Below are positions 33,841 to 46,400 of a stretch of 64,000 nucleotides of DNA, piece by piece. The DNA comes from Cladocopium goreaui (lineage: Eukaryota; Sar; Dinophyceae; Suessiales; Symbiodiniaceae). The translations under genes were made by a program, and so were the position numbers. Each line of letters opens with the position of its first letter. Positions within the stretch are counted from its first letter, which is position 1. The DNA lies in NCBI GenBank assembly GCA_947184155.2, contig CAMXCT020005112.1, forward strand, positions 273,501 to 337,500, given 5' to 3'. The notes beneath the pieces are model-generated. The model searched no databases, had not been told where the DNA came from, and was given only the letters and a program-made list of their open reading frames with translations.

Positions 33841-33879
33841 ATGTCCAACGCCCATCAGGTCAGGGATGGCTTTTTGTCC
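33841..33879 (-). CDS. Candidate microexon (39 nt)
   Basis: Acceptor TTTCAG|GGA, reads GQKAIPDLMGVGH, donor GACAT|GTGGCC, phase 0. A family-H repeat begins right after the donor. No homologue recognised. It could be the next exon of the PPR gene or of a following gene. Confidence 0.4.
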
Positions 33880-33952
33880 CTGAAAGAAACGTCCTGGCCC
33901 TGGTGGATTAGTAGTTTGAACTAGGGATAGCACCAAGTGATAATGTTCATAT

Positions 33953-34062
33953 CTGGGGTTTCCATATATGGGATTGCCCCAAAAAGGATGGTATATAATG
34001 GAAAATCCCAAAATAAAATGGATGAGAACTGGGGGTACCCTTATTTTAGGAAACCCTCATAT
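33953..34062. mobile_element. Family E element
   Basis: GGGGTTTCCATATATGGG left, GTACCCTTATTTTAGGAAAC right. Body GGATGGTATATAATGGAAAA matches the 18.6-kb copy. Confidence 0.7.
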
Positions 34063-34371
34063 GTTCATATTGAGTTATCATGAATCCACACCTACACAAA
34101 TCACTTACCTGTTGAATGACTGTGATAATTCGAAACACACCTGAGAACAATGACTGCCCGCATTGCAAGTAGGGTCTGATGCGGCGATGTTTTGATTAAC
34201 CACCCAAGCCACATTGCAAGTGAGCACCTTGTGATCATTACATCATTGTTTTGGTTGTTTTGCTTGATCTTCCCAGCGGGAAAAAAACAAAAAAAAGTGA
34301 TGGAACTGGAACTACCCAAGTCATGGGACATTTGCCAACCCTGAGGTTGATTCAACTAATTTCGAAAGCAC

Positions 34372-34464
34372 ATGGCATTTCGATGCCTCGAATAACATCA
34401 AGGCCTGCTGCAAACGACCTCCCCGTTCACAGGAGCTGATCGCCAGAAAGTACGTGATGATATC
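34372..34464 (-). CDS. PPR exon, most 3' one recognised
   Basis: Acceptor CCTGAG|GAT. Reads DIITYFLAISSCERGGRLQQ, ALMLFEASKCH. Possible ends are the WQQ-like position (CAGCAG|GCCTTG), a GT donor at 34372 (CCAT|GTGCTT), or straight on to an in-frame stop at 34321-34323, in which case it is the C-terminal exon. Confidence 0.65.
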
Positions 34465-37400
34465 CTCAGGGACCCAGTTTAGCCAGGCAGGGCCTTTCAT
34501 CAATGTGGATTTGTCCAACGAGAAGGGGATTAATTTTTAATAGACGACAACTTAAATGGGTAAAATATAGAATCTGGTTGGTGGTTGAGCCCTACCGCTC
34601 TGAAAAAAATGATGGAGTTCGTCAGTTAAATTCCCAACTGGATGGAAAAATCATCCAGCCATGTTCCAAACCACCAACCAGGAATACATTAGCCGTTAGA
34701 ATTGGTGGTAACTTTGAAAAAAAAGGTGTCCCACGACGGAAAAAAAATGTGAATTCGCAGGTCTATTGTCCCAACATTGGTGCCACCCCAGTTTCTGGTC
34801 CCAACTGTGTGGAAATTCCCAACAAAAAAACATGGTTTCGCAACGAACGAGGGTTTCGTATCATATTTTTGCATCACCAGATTCAAAAATCCAAGTTTGC
34901 CTTTTTTGGTATAGTATACACCATTTCTGGAAATACCCATGGTTAATGAACACAACCACCACAGGAAGGAGTTTGCCAGTGATGAGTTCTTTGTTCAATA
35001 GATCCACATAAAAAATCAAGTCACCAGCCTAGTTACAAACCAACCGAAATGGATCATCATCAATCAACTATAAAGGTAAACTAACATGGCATCATGACTA
35101 TGATTTAATAGCAACAATCAACTATAAATGGGCGAGTTTCTATTTCTATGTTAAATTACCAGAGGGTATATTCCATTAAATCCCATTAGATCCCATTAAA
35201 CCACCATAAATTCCCATGAAACCACCATTCCCATTAGATCCGTTTCTATGTTAAATTCCCAGAGGGTATCGATCCGAGTTTTTGGGTGGGCTTCCCTTCC
35301 CTTAGGATCCCAAGTCTCTGGTTGGATGTGGCAGCAATTCATCTCTTCAAACAACTGGAGCGCCTGTGTTTCGCCGTTGGCCACATGTGCCATGGTCAAG
35401 TTAGCTGGGATTAGTGGATGTCAATCACTGGTTGGTGGTGCAATCAATAACCATCTTGAAAAATATGATTGGTTAATGATGGTTAATGGTGGTTAATGAT
35501 GGTTAATGATGGTTAATAATAATCTGGTTGGTGGTGCAATAACCATCTTGGAAACTATTAGTCAATGGGAAGGATGACATCCCATATATGAAATGGAATT
35601 CATAAAAGTCATGTTTGAAACCACCAAGCAGTAATGGTTTATGGTCCTCTTATCATAAGCAGGAATTCCTGACTTAACGGATATGTTGAACCCTGACCTT
35701 GGATTGATGACAGACACCCTACTATGGGCATATAATCCAACTGTTCACTGTGCCACACATATTTGGCATTGATCTCCAATGTATGGATGTAATCAAACTG
35801 ATGTGACAGTAATCTTATGTATCCTCCTCCACGCATGGCCAAAATATATATAACCATTGTCCTTGCAAAACCACTTCACCTCAACCTCTGATGTACCAGT
35901 GACAACCGATATATCTGGGTAAATTACAATAATTCACAAACCTGAATTAAGGTACTAACCATGATTCCAGGGCTCGGTTGCAGTGAGGTCGTTATAATTT
36001 GCCCAGATATATGATTGATATATGTACACAAGGCCAATGTTCAGATTCTGCATTTCTTTTGGCAGGTTAGGTTCATACATCCTTATGAACAGCATTTTTT
36101 TCTGGGTGCATCTGATGGGATATACTCCAATAAATCCATGGGGATACTAGTGATGAATCAATGGATTGTGGGTACCCTACTTGGTGGCTCATCCCACGGC
36201 TCGTAAGTGGGTTATAACCCCAGTTATAAATGGGATAAGTAGGGTTAATCCACTTATCACTGGGGTTATAACCCACTTACTAAGTGGGATGAGCCACCAA
36301 GTACTTTCAGACCTTATAGCCCTGAACACAACCGGGTATTTCTTATATATGTCATTGCTTTTGGCTAACGTCTTTACCAGGGAGATGAAGTGATGATGGC
36401 CCCAAGCATCATCTATGGCATCTATGGTGACGGTCCTAATTGATCATCATTTATCGCTATGATTTTCATGTATATAATATATATATATATAATTATATAT
36501 ATATACATATATATACATATATATATAATATACATACATATATTAAATATATATACATATATATGTACCATAGCTACTTCATGCCCTTTTGAATGCCATT
36601 TCGATGCACAGAAAGATGCCGTTCTCCGCACGGCCCAGGAATTTCTCCGCGCCTGCGGCCAATGCTTCAGCCGTTGGCAGGAGGTGATCGCACTGTTGAA
36701 GCTGATCTGATCTCCTCAGCTCCCCACCTCCCTGGGGCCCAACAAAAAGGGAGTTGATGGTAGGATTTGATGATTTGGGTGTCAAGCATGGTTGATGTGA
36801 ACATCAAATTTCAGCAACATAGAATACACAGATAGGAATTTAAGGCAACAATAGGGATTGATACAGTAGCTTGGATTGATATGAATTAGGTACGTGGTTT
36901 ACACCTACTGTGAAAAAATATGTTGAGGGTGAGGTGTTGGTACCCCTAACATACCCCAACCATAGACCATAGGGCAAACACCGTTTAACTCGCAGCGATT
37001 TCTCAGCTACTAGGTGTTTGTAATATTTTATAAGTATTTCCTACGGTTGGACAATCTGAGATACCTCAAAGATAGGTAAGCTCACCCAGAACAGCGGGAG
37101 TGTGGTTCGACACCAGCTTTGGGGACACACACCGAAAAAGTTGATAGCTATATAGTCATTTGTTGGTAAGGGCCGCTTGCCTACATGTGCCTACCATACT
37201 TGAAGGTGATGCTCTGAAACCATAGTAAGGATGCTTGCGCCAAATCCCAGTGCCTTGGGGACAAAGCTGAGCTAACGGCCAAAACTAAGGATGACTGTGC
37301 TAGTATTGTTTCTAATACAAAATGACTATCAAAGTATATCAAAGTACTGAATTCCGAAAGAGACGACATAATATTGGCTGTCGATTTGGGCAAAATCCAT

Positions 37401-40400
37401 CAAAATCCTTAGTATTTTGCCGGGGCAACCATGATTGGCAGCGGCCATAGTGTCAACAAAGGCCATTGGCATTACTGGAAATTTTCCGTGCCATTCGGTC
37501 TTGAGACTCTGGCGATTCGTATTGTCTCTACTACAGCAGGAAGGGCCCTCCTAGTTTCAGGTCAGTTTATAACCCCCATCTAAACTCATCCACCATAAGT
37601 CCAATCGTTGACCTACACTAGCCGACTTAAACTTACCCATCATAATTCGCCATCAATCCCAACATTTGTTGATTACCATCTGGTTATGACTAACAGTTTG
37701 CCATGGAGAATCACCATTTTTAATAGGTAAACCATCTATAAATGGGCCATTTTCCATGGCTATGTTAAATTACCAGAGGGTAAGTCCGCCTTTCCAAAAA
37801 CTCATTTCCTCTCTCGAGTAAGGGTCGTCGCACGGAGGACTGCACCATCAGCGACATCAGATGCAGAGCTTCTTGCCAGCGGCCGGCCTTTTCCTAGGAG
37901 TCAGCTTGAAGGGGAGAGACACCACAACAATATCAACATAGATCAACATAATATCATCATAACACTTCCCAACAAAAATCGAAACTAGAAACGTGTTTCC
38001 AAGAAGTTATAGATGTTGTTTAATACATATTTCCAGGCTTCCCACTCTTATATCAATTTTGGGGTTGCCATGATATCACGGGCATAAGAACTGATGATGT
38101 GATATGTTTATAGATATATAGGACAGTGAATCAACAGCCAGACAAGAGATTATCAACAAATAGTAGAAACACCACTTTTACTAGGTAACTAAACACAACA
38201 TGTTTGTTGCTTAAAACAATAGAATCATTGTAGTTCTACTCACAAATTTCCCCATGTGTTCTTGCCGAAGTTCCTTCAATCCGCATCTTACTCATGAAAA
38301 ACATATTAGTTCCTTAGGCAAAACCCATAATAGATCCCTAAACTTCCTCAAGTTCCTTACAATGTGGGGCCCCCGGAATATAAGTTGGTTTATAAACCCC
38401 ATTAACTATAGCTATACGTATCATAAACTATAGTTATTGAAGTGAGTAGTGCACCAACTTAGCTATCAAAAGTCAGATATACATAAATCATCATCAATCT
38501 CATTAAATCCCTTTTGTTCTTGGTTTAGTCACCATTTTCCTATGGTTTTGCTTAGCTATCGTAAACTTAGCCATCATAAATCTCACTAAGTCCATCTTTG
38601 TTTTTTGCTTTATAGAAATCACCATTTTCCTTTGGAGTTTCCTTACTTTCGTTTGGGGTCCCCACCAAACCCCTCTATGAATTAGCCAACCAATGGGAAA
38701 AGGACATCTATGGACATGGGACATATTATAATTAGTGGAAGATCCCATTTACAATCTTATGATCTTCCATTGGATATTGAATAATCCTATTCATACCTGG
38801 GTGGTGGTTTGAACCCCTCTCAAAAATATGAAAGTCAGTTGGGGTTATTATTCCCAATATTTGGAAAAAATCAAAATGTTCCAACCCACCAACCAGAATA
38901 TATATATATTAATATTGCCAATGGATCTCAATTCTTGGATTCAACATTGTAAGTGTCAACCAAACTCCCCCATGTCATCCTTTGTTTCCTCACCGAGACG
39001 CGCATGAACTGATCAACGCGTTGAAACTGAAGTCGTTGGAACACGAAACCGTCAGCTGAGAGAAGAGCTGTAAGGCCTGGTGGCATGCAATGGTCACCCA
39101 CCACCAACCATGTTAGATGTATGTTATAGTAAACAAAGATATATTAGGTATATATAATAATAATAAAATATTAATAATAATAATAAAATAATAATAGATA
39201 TATATGTATAAAATATGTAATTATCGTATTCAATTGAATATCAGTTGAAATAGAAGGACATTACTCTGAAAAATGGGAAACCATTCATGTATTAGTCATC
39301 CTGAGGTTAATAGAATATGGATTAAAACCAAAAAAAACACTACCAAAATGGGAATATTGAAAATTCCCCCCATGTCTCCACAGTTTCATGAACAAAAAAA
39401 AAACACTGTTGGGGGATTGGCCCCATGTCGTTTTACTTGATGTTAGCATTGATGCTTGGCATCATTCCAGTGATGCCGTAGTGAGGCCGTCATGATTAAA
39501 CTCATATTTGGTGATCGTTATATATATCCTGTCTGACAAACATTCTGATAGCTTCTGTGACATTCTATCTGACGTTTTATTTGGCATTCTTTCTGACAGT
39601 CTATCTGGAATTCTATCTGACATTCTATCTGGCATTCTTACGTTTGCTGTCTATGGTCTTATTCCCCTATTCATGGGAATATCCGCCATTTTTCACCACT
39701 ATTCTCCCATGAAATCCCTTTTTCATGGCCACATACTAGAGTTTTCGCATTGCTTAGTTTGAACTACTCATTGGTTAAATCTCAATATGTTGATGGTTGA
39801 ATCAAATCACATCAAATCCCCTAAATTGGTCGGTACAAAATCCCATTTGACTCCCATCATTAGTAATATCCATTAATTTATCCAGACCAGACAACAATTT
39901 CTCATATATACCATATATGGTTATTTAACATAGCCATGGAAAATGGCCCATTTATGTTCTTTGATAAAATTACCTATTAATAGCATGGTGGATTCTCCAG
40001 TTCGCTACGTGAATAATCACCAGAGAGTTATCGTTGTTTCAAATCACACATCCCATAGAAACCCCTCGATTTCAAATGCAAACATCGTCTGAGTTCGTGA
40101 AATCCAATGCAAACATCCCATTGAATCAGTTCCACCTCCAAAATCAGCTTGTAACCACCATCATAGCAAATATATGGGATATCATATATCCGCCGACCCC
40201 GGCTGCGCAAGGGGGAGCGCGTTAGGGAATAAGACAGCAGCACCCAGCCAGTAGCCAGCAGTCAATATCCGCCGACCCCGGCAGACGCAAGGGGGAGCGT
40301 GCCAGGGAATAATACTTTTGACTCTTGTTTCGGACTACTACTACTACTACTACTACTACTACTGCCATGGTGTTTTCCCATCCGGCAGGTGCCTTTTGAA

Positions 40401-43400
40401 CAGAAGGAGTCACAGGAGCAGGAGCAGCAGCAGCAGGAGGAAATAGAAGGTGTTTGACAAGACGGTTATCATCACAAAGGCAATTCTTTTTTTTTCTAGG
40501 ATTTCAGAAGGGACGTTAGGCACTTTTTGGGCTCGATTTTGGGGCGTTTTGGGCACGAAATTAGGTGGCGTTTCAGCGTTTCAAGTGGTGGCCATGAGCA
40601 GCAGCAGCAACAGGAGGGTTCTATGTCTCATTACACAAACAGTGGTATAAACATTGGTCGAAAACTATAAACATTGGTATATTATTGTGATTGATTTTGC
40701 GTCATGTTCGGCACGAAATTAGGTGTCTGGCTGCTGGTTTCTTACTTTATTAGAGGCAGTAGCAGCAATCAAAATTAGAGATCAAATTGGACAAAATTAG
40801 ATTTCTATTGGACAAAGTTGGATTTCTAGTAGGATTTCAGAAGGGACGTTTCGGCCCCCGAAAACCTATTCTTGTGATTGATTTTGCGTCATGTTCGGCA
40901 GGAAATTAGGTGGTGTTTTGCTGTTTCGGCTGTGTTTTAAAAAAGGTGTCTGGCTGCTGGTTTCTTGCTTTATTATAGGCAGCAGCAGCAGTCAAAATTA
41001 GAGATCAAAATTGGATAAAATTGGATTTCTAGTAGGAGTTCAGAAGGGACGTTTCGGCCCCCGAAAACCTAATATTGTGATTGATTTTCCGTCATGTTCG
41101 GCACGAAATTGGGTGGTGTTTTGCTGTTTCGGCTGTGTTTTAAAAAAGGTGTCTGGCTGCTGGTTTCTTGCTTTATTAGAGGTAGCAGCAGCAATCAAAA
41201 TTAGCGATCAATCAAATTTGACTAAAATTAGATTTCTATTGGACAAAATTGGATTTCTAGTAGGATTTCAGAAGGGACGTTTCGGCCCCCGAAAACCTAT
41301 TATTGTGATTGATTTTGCGTTATGTTCGGCACGAAATTAGGTGGTGTTTTGCTGTTTCGGCTGTGTTTTACAAAAGGTGTCTGGCTGCTGGTTTCTTGCT
41401 TTATTATAGGTAGCAGCAGCAGTCAAAATTAGAGATCAAAATTGGACAAAATTGGATTTCTAGTAGGATTTCAGAAGGGACGTTTCGGCCCCCGAAAACT
41501 TAATATTGTGATTGATTTTCCGTCATGTTCGGCACGAAATTGGGTGGTGTTTTGCTGTTTCGGCTGTGTTTTAAAAAAGGTGTCTGGCTGCTGGTTTCTC
41601 GCTTTATTAGAGGCAGCAGCAGCAATCAAAATTAGAGATCAAATTTGACTAAAATTAGATTTCTATTGGACAAAATTGGATTTCTAGTAGGATTTCAGAA
41701 GGGACGTTTCGGCCCCCGAAAACCTATTATTGTGATTGATTTTGCGTTATGTTCGTCACGAAATTAGGTGGTGTTTTGCTGTTTCGGCTGTGTTTTAAAA
41801 AAGGTGTCTGGCTGCTGGTTTCTTGCTTTATTATAGGTAGCAGCAGCAGTCAAAATTAGAGATCAAAATTGGACAAAATTGGATTTCTAGTAGGATTTCA
41901 GAAGGGACGTTTCGGCCCCCGAAAACTTAATATTGTGATTGATTTTCCGTCATGTTCGGCACGAAATTGGGTGGTGTTTTGCTGTTTCGGCTGTGTTTTA
42001 AAAAAGGTGTCTGGCTGCTGGTTTCTCGCTTTATTAGAGGCAGCAGCAGCAATCAAAATTAGAGATCAAATTTGATTAAAATTAGAGATTTCTATTGGAC
42101 AAAATTGGATTTCTAGTAGGAGTTCAGAAGGGACGTTTCGGCCCCCGAAAACCTAATATTGTGATTGATTTTCCGTCATGTTCGGCACGAAATTGGGTGG
42201 TGTTTTGCTGTTTCGGCTGTGTTTTAAAAAAGGTGTCTGGCTGCTGGTTTCTTGCTTTATTAGAGGCAGCAGCAGCAATCAAAATTAGAGATCAATCAAA
42301 TTTGACTAAAATTAGATTTCTATTGGACAAAATTGGATTTCTAGTAGGATTTCAGAAGGGACGTTTCGGCCCCCGAAAACCTATTATTGTGATTGATTTT
42401 GCGTTATGTTCGGCACGAAATTAGGTGGTGTTTTGCTGTTTCGGCTGTGTTTTACAAAAGGTGTCTGGCTGCTGGTTTCTTGCTTTATTATAGGTAGCAG
42501 CAGCAGTCAAAATTAGAGATCAAAATTGGACAAAATTGGATTCTAGTAGGATTTCAGAAGGGACGTTTCGGCCCCCGAAAACTTAATATTGTGATTGATT
42601 TTCCGTCATGTTCGGCACGAAATTGGGTGGTGTTTTGCTGTTTCGGCTGTGTTTTAAAAAAGGTGTCTGGCTGCTGGTTTCTCGCTTTATTAGAGGCAAC
42701 AGCAGCAACAAACAGTGGTATAAACATTGGTCGAAAACTATAAACATTGGTATATTATTGTGATTGATTTTGCGTCATGTTCGGCACGAAATTAGGTGTC
42801 TGGCTGCTGGTTTCTTACTTTATTAGAGGCAGTAGCAGCAATCAAAATTAGAGATCAAATTGGACAAAATTAGATTTCTATTGGACAAAGTTGGATTTCT
42901 AGTAGGATTTCAGAAGGGACGTTTCGGTCCCCGAAAACCTATTCTTGTGATTGATTTTGCGTCATGTTCGGCAGGAAATTAGGTGGTGTTTTGCTGTTTC
43001 GGCTGTGTTTTAAAAAAGGTGTCTGGCTGCTGGTTTCTTGCTTTATTATAGGCAGCAGCAGCAGTCAAAATTAGAGATCAAATTGGATAAAATTGGATTT
43101 CTAGTAGGAGTTCAGAAGGGACGTTTCGGCCCCCGAAAACCTAATATTGTGATTGATTTTCCGTCATGTTCGGCACGAAATTGGGTGGTGTTTTGCTGTT
43201 TCGGCTGTGTTTTAAAAAAGGTGTCTGGCTGCTGGTTTCTTGCTTTATTAGAGGTAGCAGCAGCAATCAAAATTAGCGATCAATCAAATTTGACTAAAAT
43301 TAGATTTCTATTGGACAAAATTGGATTTCTAGTAGGATTTCAGAAGGGACGTTTCGGCCCCCGAAAACCTATTATTGTGATTGATTTTGCGTTATGTTCG

Positions 43401-46400
43401 GCACGAAATTAGGTGGTGTTTTGCTGTTTCGGTTGTGTTTTACAAAAGGTGTCTGGCTGCTGGTTTCTTGCTTGTGATAATGCATTTGCCAAAGTTTCTC
43501 GTCACACAGCTTGCCTGTTTCACCAGCAATCCCCGATTCTTTACCGGGGTCGGCGGCAGGGGCGGCAGCCCTTAAATAATTTCCAGTATAATACGGCAGG
43601 TTTCTGGTAAATATGGCTATCATAGCAACTGGTCGGTGGTTGAGCCCTACTCCTCTGAAAAATGATGGAGTTCGTCAGTTGGGATGATGAAATTCCCAAT
43701 ATTTGGAAAAAATCATCCAAATGTTCCAAACCACCAACCAGTTTAGTTCCTATTCATCTCAAGTATTCCTCGAAGATGTAAGCTATTCAAAACATGGATC
43801 CAGGAATCCCCGCAAATGTGGGATGAGCCACTTCTTTATTGTGAAATCCCATGATAATCCCATGAAACCATTCTTTGTCCATTTTTTGGTCTTTACAATG
43901 TGGCGCCCCCACTTATAAGTTGGGTTATAAACCCCATGAATAATTACTATAGTTATGAATATCATAAACCATATTATTGAAGTTATAAACCAACTTAGCT
44001 ATCTATCTACAGTTTTGGCAATTTATTAGTTTTAACTTGTTATTTCTATGGGATTATACATTTCATACATGGGGTTTTTGTTAGTACTTGTAACTGGTAT
44101 TTCGGGCCATAACTGTAGTCAATGTGGGTAACGCAATAGGATCCACCATCCCCAAGTTTACCATTTTTATGGGTGGTATAAACTATCAATGTATATGGCT
44201 GGTTTATGACATTCTTTAACGAACATTACCATGAAAACCATAAAATCACCCCCATGAATACTAGTTCGTTAAATCTACCATAAACCATAGTTCATTCAGC
44301 CACTTATAAGATTTATAAGGCAACGGTTCACGCTATCCAACTTAAGCCACTTATAAGGCACTTAAGCAACTGAACGCGACCACCGTTGCGGGGGCCCCAT
44401 CCAATGTCCACGCCATGCGCCTGCTGCCACTGCCCCATCTTCTCGCAGGAGCTGATGGCAGCGCTGAAACTCACCACATCGGGCTGCAACTTCATCGTTG
44501 GCATCAGCGCAAAGACATACCTCCGGTCGAATCCCTGGGAAATTGACCTGGATTTCACTGGGATTTTCTTGGCAAATACCGGGCAAATACCGGGAGAATG
44601 GTGGTTTTTTAACTGATTTTAACTGGGAAACACATGGAAAAACGTGAATTTCCTTAGGAAAATTGGGAACGTCACTGGGAAACATGGTGAATTTGGGAAA
44701 ATCTTGGGAAAATGATGGATTTCACTGGACACAATTGGGATTTCACTGGATTTCACTGGCAAACATGGTGAATTGAACTGGAACAGATGTTGGATCTCAA
44801 ACAAAAATAATAACTGAGAACAGATGCGCATTGAACCATGGTTTACCCAACTTAATTAAACCAGGACACATTGGGATTTGCTCTTAGCAAACATGGGGAT
44901 TTACGCGTGGAGGACGTCGCTTTGAGGCCACCAGATGGTTGGAGGCAGCGTCAAAACCCATGGAGAAAAGTGGTGGGGATGGGTCAAAACCCTATCCCCC
45001 TGTAGTTCACATCAAAATAGCTGGGATTTATGGATGTTCATCCCCCTAAAAATGGTATCTATAGGTATTGATCCATAGCCAAGTAACTTGTTGGTACTTG
45101 TGGGCTGAGTTTCCCCTATGTTTTTGTATTGGTTAAGCCCCGGGAATCGGGAACTTAGCTTCCCCAAGGTTTTCTGTTCCCTGTCTTTCGCCATAGGAGC
45201 CCATTGTATACCGGGTTGCCCAAAGAGAACCGGCCGGCATTGAACAACAAACACGAGACTCTACGTACCCAGCACATATTATAGAAACACGGCAATTCTT
45301 GTGACTCATCAAAATGGCCATTTCATGGCTTCACCATGGCTAGCCCTGTGAATGTCACCGCTAGCCTTTAAAAATATTTCAGGGCTATGCAATACCTCCA
45401 GTGGATTGGTATACCCTCTGGTAATGACTAACATAGCGAACTGGAAAATCACCATGCTATTAATGGGAAAATCCACTATTTCTATGGGCAATTTTCAATA
45501 GCTATGTTAAATTACCAGAGGGTACCTGAAATGGCCAGTGGTTGATGCTTGATCCAATGCTGCGAATCGCCAAGAAACAAGGCATGTTCCCATCGTAGCG
45601 CCTTTTCGCAAGAACTGATGGCCGCATTGAAACCTCAGCCGTGCGGCCCGCCGTGCAAATCACGGGTTGATCATCCCAAACTCCTCATGAAAACTCGCAA
45701 GATCAAGATAGATATTCCCTCTGGTAAACAAACAGTTTGCTATTGAAAATGGTGATTTATAGTGGATTTACCCATTGAAAATGGTGATGTTCCATAGTTT
45801 TTTGTAAACGTTTACCAGAGGGTACCCAATTTTTGGGGCAGATCAAATTGCATGAAATTGCTAGCCACATCCAAAGATGCAGTGACGCCTGTTGAATCAT
45901 ACCAGGAAGAAACAAGCAAACTTGATGGCCATGTGTACTGCTTTTAGACGCAAATCTACAATTATATTAACATTTGGCAGATATCCCAACTCTAGTTCCT
46001 TTCATCAGCTATTAACCTGGCCTTTCAAACTACGTGGTTTGCAAACTCAATTCGTAGCTCCAATCGGCTCCTCGTTATTTTTTGGGAAATGTCGATCACC
46101 GCTCCAAACTGCTCCCAGCATTCACCACTGGATAGCTAAAAAAACACGCGAGCAGTGTTCAAAACCTTGTTTGTTGATGATCGGGGATTGTAGTAACCAA
46201 TGTATGTCACAATCCATTTTTAGAAAATCCTTATCAACCAACAATTTGATATCATCAATTCACTGGTAATTACCCTCTGGTAAACTAACATAACTATGGA
46301 AAACCACCATTTTAAATAGGTAAATCAACTATAAATCGTCATTTTCAATAGCAAACACTGTTTATTTACCAGAGGGTATCTATCAATATTCGAATTCTCC

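Noticed and set aside
37105-37130. GGTTCGACACC resembling a tRNA B box
   Set aside because: No matching A box and no acceptor stem. Only a 4-bp hairpin.
41011-43412. Repeated 68-124-codon frames (DKIGFLVGFQKGRFGPRKP)
   Set aside because: They follow the satellite monomers. Alternate monomers carry stops, and no start or domain is conserved.
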